From: Durusdinium trenchii
Lineage: Eukaryota > Sar > Dinophyceae > Suessiales > Symbiodiniaceae
Assembly (NCBI GenBank): GCA_963970005.1
Contig: CAXAMN010028972.1
Location: 62,001 to 126,000, forward strand
Direction: 5' to 3'
DNA: 64,000 bases
Shown here in pieces: positions 60,890 to 64,000 of the stretch. The position numbers were made by a program, and so were the translations under genes. The first letter of the stretch is position 1, and the number at the start of each line of letters is the position of its first letter. Below the pieces are notes generated by a model, which had not been told where the DNA came from, did not search any database, and saw only the letters and a program-made list of their open reading frames with translations.

Positions 60890-63592
60890 ATGACGTCCCG
60901 GTTGCACTCGGCGGACACTTTGTGCTATGGGGTGGCAGAAGTCAAACAGGGCAATGGGGACCCATCAAGCCGAAAGAGAGAATTGGAAGAGAAAATAAAA
61001 GAACCTAGCTGGCATTATAATGTAGCAACCTTTGATTTTGCAATTTTTGAAAGGGTGCATACCATCCATGTGACAATGAACTTGCAAATTGAGGCGAGCC
61101 AAGAGCGGATCGCATCACTTCGTCGCAAACTCTCAAATCAGGCAACAGGAGCTTGCCCGGAGCCTTCAGTTCCAGGTTTCTCATCAGCAAACGTTTAGGA
61201 TCGATAATCAGCCATATGCCGGCATATATGCATGCCTTCGTAGCCAATCCAAATCAGGTTGCACGATGTTTTGTTCGGGAATGGATCTTGATTTGACCAT
61301 GTTTTGTAAGGTGCACCGCACATTGCTCAGCAGAATGGATCTTTCTGTGCTGGGAACCCCTCCGTTCCTCCACAACCTCCAGTCACGATGATTCTGGAGA
61401 GCCCGGATAGCCAGCCACAATTTCCTGATACTTTACCAGACAGCCCCACTCGCACTGTGCCAGCTCCATCGGCCCCAGCGCCTGATGCCACTGTGCCAGT
61501 TCTACCTCCATCGTCTTCAATGCCTGAGCCTGTGCCCGTTGATGCGGGGCCCAAGGCAAGTGGTGCAAGCCCAGAAGCAAGCTCTCATGAGTCTGACATT
61601 GGTGCGGATGATTCGGTTTCCCAAGTGCATGTGGACCCCAAGGAGGATAGGAACCTTTATTACAAGCTACTGGGTTGTAATGCTTGTTTGGTGGATTTGG
61701 ATGGATTTGGCAAGTCTCAATGGCACCCTCAACCTTCGCCCATCACCTTTTGGACCTCAGGTTGAACCGCTACTTCAAGCCCAAGGCAGGTAGCCGCTTG
61801 AAGTGTTCGGAGGAGGCCCTGAAGATGTGGCAAGACCCAACGAAAAGACTTTCTGGCAGCATTTGCACGCTTCCTAAGTTTGACTAGCTAGCATATATAC
61901 TCCACTTGTTGATCACCAAATATATATCACACGCATGTGCCCAAGGATCGGAACTGAAAAAAATGTTCTTGGAGCACGGTTCCTTCGAGGGTATGGAGCT
62001 TGCAATCACCAAGAAACACGTCCTTGCCAGTCAAGCTAAGAAGGAGGGTGGTTGGTACACGAAAAGCAAGTTGGAGACCAATGAAGCATGGACAAAGAAA
62101 CTTGGCCGGTGTCTGTTATTCATGATGCAACCCAAAACTTTGGAAATTGAAGTAGTTCCCCACCCAATTGTCCAACCAGCCAAGGGCAATGATTGCCAAA
62201 GCGTGGGCTTGGGCGAGATCAAACAATCGAATCCGTGTCAACAAGATCCATGGGGAAGAGGAAATTTCAATTCTGGCCCACGAGAGCTGGAACATGACCA
62301 GCACTGACATCGAGGAAAGTACACAGACTGGCTCCCTCGAGATTCAGGCTAGCTGTTGCATGCATGCAATGGGTTTTTGGATTTCATGGTGCATGTCAAC
62401 CACTCAGGCATGCAAGGAACTGATGTTGGTCAGGGTTACACGAAGCTACGCGTGCCAGGACGACGCTGGCACCCTCATGAACTCAAACCTCCCTGACTTC
62501 AACGACTCTGATGCCTTGGCAGCACATGCCCATAATCGTTCTGCAGGCACCTCATCCAACGGCGAGGGCTTGGGAATCACAAATGGTGTTATGAGCTTCA
62601 AGTTGCTTTCCAAGAAAAATACATGTCAATGGCCCATGACATCATGCAATGCACTGCAAAACTGATCGATGATGCATGGGTGTTCTGTGCACGATTTGTG
62701 ATCCAAGGTTATCGTTCCCCACGATCAGCAAAACAGCCAGCCCTTTGCAGATTCTCCCGCAGTTCATTGAGGTGTTGGGTCGTAAGGTGGACAAGATTCA
62801 GGTGGAAAAGGACTCTTCGTGACCTTACCTAGCTGTGTGCATGTGCATTCCCTCTGCATGCATGCGTGGGTGCATGGTTTCATCACGTGTAGGACCGATT
62901 GGACACGTTGAAAACTGCATCTTCCAAATCGCTCCTAGTCGGCCTTTTTGGCATACCCATGCATACCCTCAAACTTCATGATGTTGGGCCTGTTAAACCT
63001 CACCACCCAGATCGCGCACGGACTGAGGCTTGCCACCACGATCCAGCAAAACCTGTCCAAAATGCGCAGCGTGCATGACGAGCTGACTACGATTTTGGCA
63101 GATGCTACTGTTAAATCAGAGGATTTGGAGAAGAAGCTTGGAGTTCAAGGTTACAGCACTCTTGCGGACTTGCTATCAAAGTTCTAAAGGCCTTCATACC
63201 TACTCCTATCACGTAAAGCCCTTTGACATCCTTTGACCTATCTCAGTGTGGTCATGGGCGAGTTCGGGGAACATCATTGTGTGCTTTAACCCCTTAGGAC
63301 CCAGAAGGATCGTGTGTTGGAGCTGTTTGTGAGCTGCACGAAGCTCGACGTTGCGATGAACACTCTGCTGGTTCGTTTAAAGCGCCTTACTTGCAACCAT
63401 GTGCATGCATATATAATGTCATTCGTTTCCCAGCTGGCAATGTAAGGGAGCAATCGGTAGCCAAGGACATTGAAGAGCTCGGCCTCAACCGTCGGAACAG
63501 AAGCCCCAGCCGCAAAGGCAAGTGGAGTTCCCAAGTCTGCCCGCGCAAAGGCGAAGGGCAAGGCAAAAGCTAAGGCAAAAGCCAAGGCTTGA
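60890..63592 (+). CDS. Gene 3: intron-rich basic protein with GGWYTKSKLE module and Lys-Ala tail
   Basis: Function unknown. Thirteen exons join to 528 aa: 60890-61011, 61142-61221, 61311-61665, 61761-61855, 61946-62096, 62185-62347, 62459-62542, 62596-62673, 62751-62810, 62893-62916, 63011-63180, 63298-63370, 63461-63592. Residues 1-67 are charged then Gln-rich, 70-170 Pro/Ser-rich, 186-217 basic (NRYFKPKAGSRLK). GGWYTKSKLE is at 252-261, followed by WARSNNRIRVNKIHGEEE at 277-294; paired modules like this recur, from memory, in dinoflagellate proteins of unknown role. Residues 350-485 look helical and coiled. The end is a run of Lys-Ala pairs (512-528), like histone-like or H1-type tails. Eight introns begin GC, two GA and two GT. 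The 24-base exon 10 and the 53-base intron 62543-62595 are suspicious; an alternative acceptor for exon 7 is 62408. The start is the first ATG after a pyrimidine tract and AG near 60861. Confidence 0.66.
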
Positions 63593-64000
63593 AGTATAGA
63601 CAGTATAGATCCTAGCCCAAGATTTGGGGAAGCCCTAAACACGATGCCGTAAAGAATTGCTATCTCAATGTTGTTTGTTGATGAGGGGATGCATCGTGTT
63701 CGTTGGCTTGTGACACACTTTGACGCTCCAGATTCGTCAGCTTAGCCGCTACATGATCAAGCGACAAGATGAAAAGCCTTCTTTTCAAGTTTCTTTCTTT
63801 ACAAGTTTATGTTTTCCAAAACTTATGTGCATCTTTTTGGGGGATGACCTCCGTCAAACACCTTTGTGCCTATGAGGTTCAAGCATTGTGGGGCAACCAT
63901 GCATATTCCCCTCAAGTTTCAAGGTGACCAAACATACTCCAACGCAAACAATTGCCAGGTCATAGGGGAGATGCAGCAGAAATCAGGCGTGCCTTAGCTG
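63593..64000. other. Downstream of gene 3, no gene called
   Basis: No exon with recognisable motifs. A T/C-rich stretch lies at 63780-63835. A fourth gene could begin beyond the window edge. Confidence 0.4.

Noticed and set aside
60501..60890. Joining genes 2 and 3 into one protein
   Set aside because: Gene 2 exon 8 ends in a clean TAG with no convincing donor before it, and gene 3 has its own ATG after an acceptor-like tract.

Overview
This window looks like nuclear DNA of a dinoflagellate, most likely a symbiotic alga of the Symbiodiniaceae. The evidence is: genes cut into many short exons by introns of about 55-180 bases; introns that end in AG but begin with GC or GA as often as GT; several genes head to tail on one strand; and, in the middle gene, a protein pattern (FELFSG, then SFDWDYD, then CSSW, then VEQPSGS, then HGAPT) that I recognise from dinoflagellate predicted proteomes. 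Base composition is close to balanced, and no bacterial, organellar or rRNA features are visible. The species assignment is an inference.

Layout. Positions 1 to about 54,700 contain no gene I can support. This part is repeat-rich intergenic DNA: minisatellites (6691-6966, 7308-7560, 10742-10900, 10948-11012, 37213-37459), simple repeats, a 390-bp element with 33-bp terminal inverted repeats (22873-23262), and many short foldback (hairpin) elements. Two dispersed hairpin families recur. Family A is at 16018, 32061 and 34421, with half copies near 26731 and 29176. Family B carries the core GGTGGTTGATTTCAGGGGTC and is at 16280, 26136, 27025, 36421, 38756, 39430 and 39958. In both families the two arms of one copy match each other better than they match the arms of other copies.

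From 54,739 to 63,592 the character changes to dense coding. I reconstructed three plus-strand, intron-rich genes by reading frames and splice signals: gene 1 (54739-58028, 10 exons, 742 aa), gene 2 (58707-60501, 8 exons, 394 aa) and gene 3 (60890-63592, 13 exons, 528 aa). Gene 1 has a small Cys/His cluster, Gly-Arg, acidic and Lys-rich blocks, and an SAYH...AKQAY tail. Gene 2 is the FELFSG protein; its motif order resembles a C5-cytosine methyltransferase core. Gene 3 has a GGWYTKSKLE module and a Lys-Ala tail. In my model 11 introns start with GT, 13 with GC and 4 with GA, and all end in AG. Individual boundaries were chosen by eye and several have alternatives.

The three genes share strand, spacing and basic or low-complexity nuclear-type features, so they may be a co-amplified cluster, perhaps the cargo of a larger mobile unit. 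That, and any enzymatic role for gene 2, is inference.
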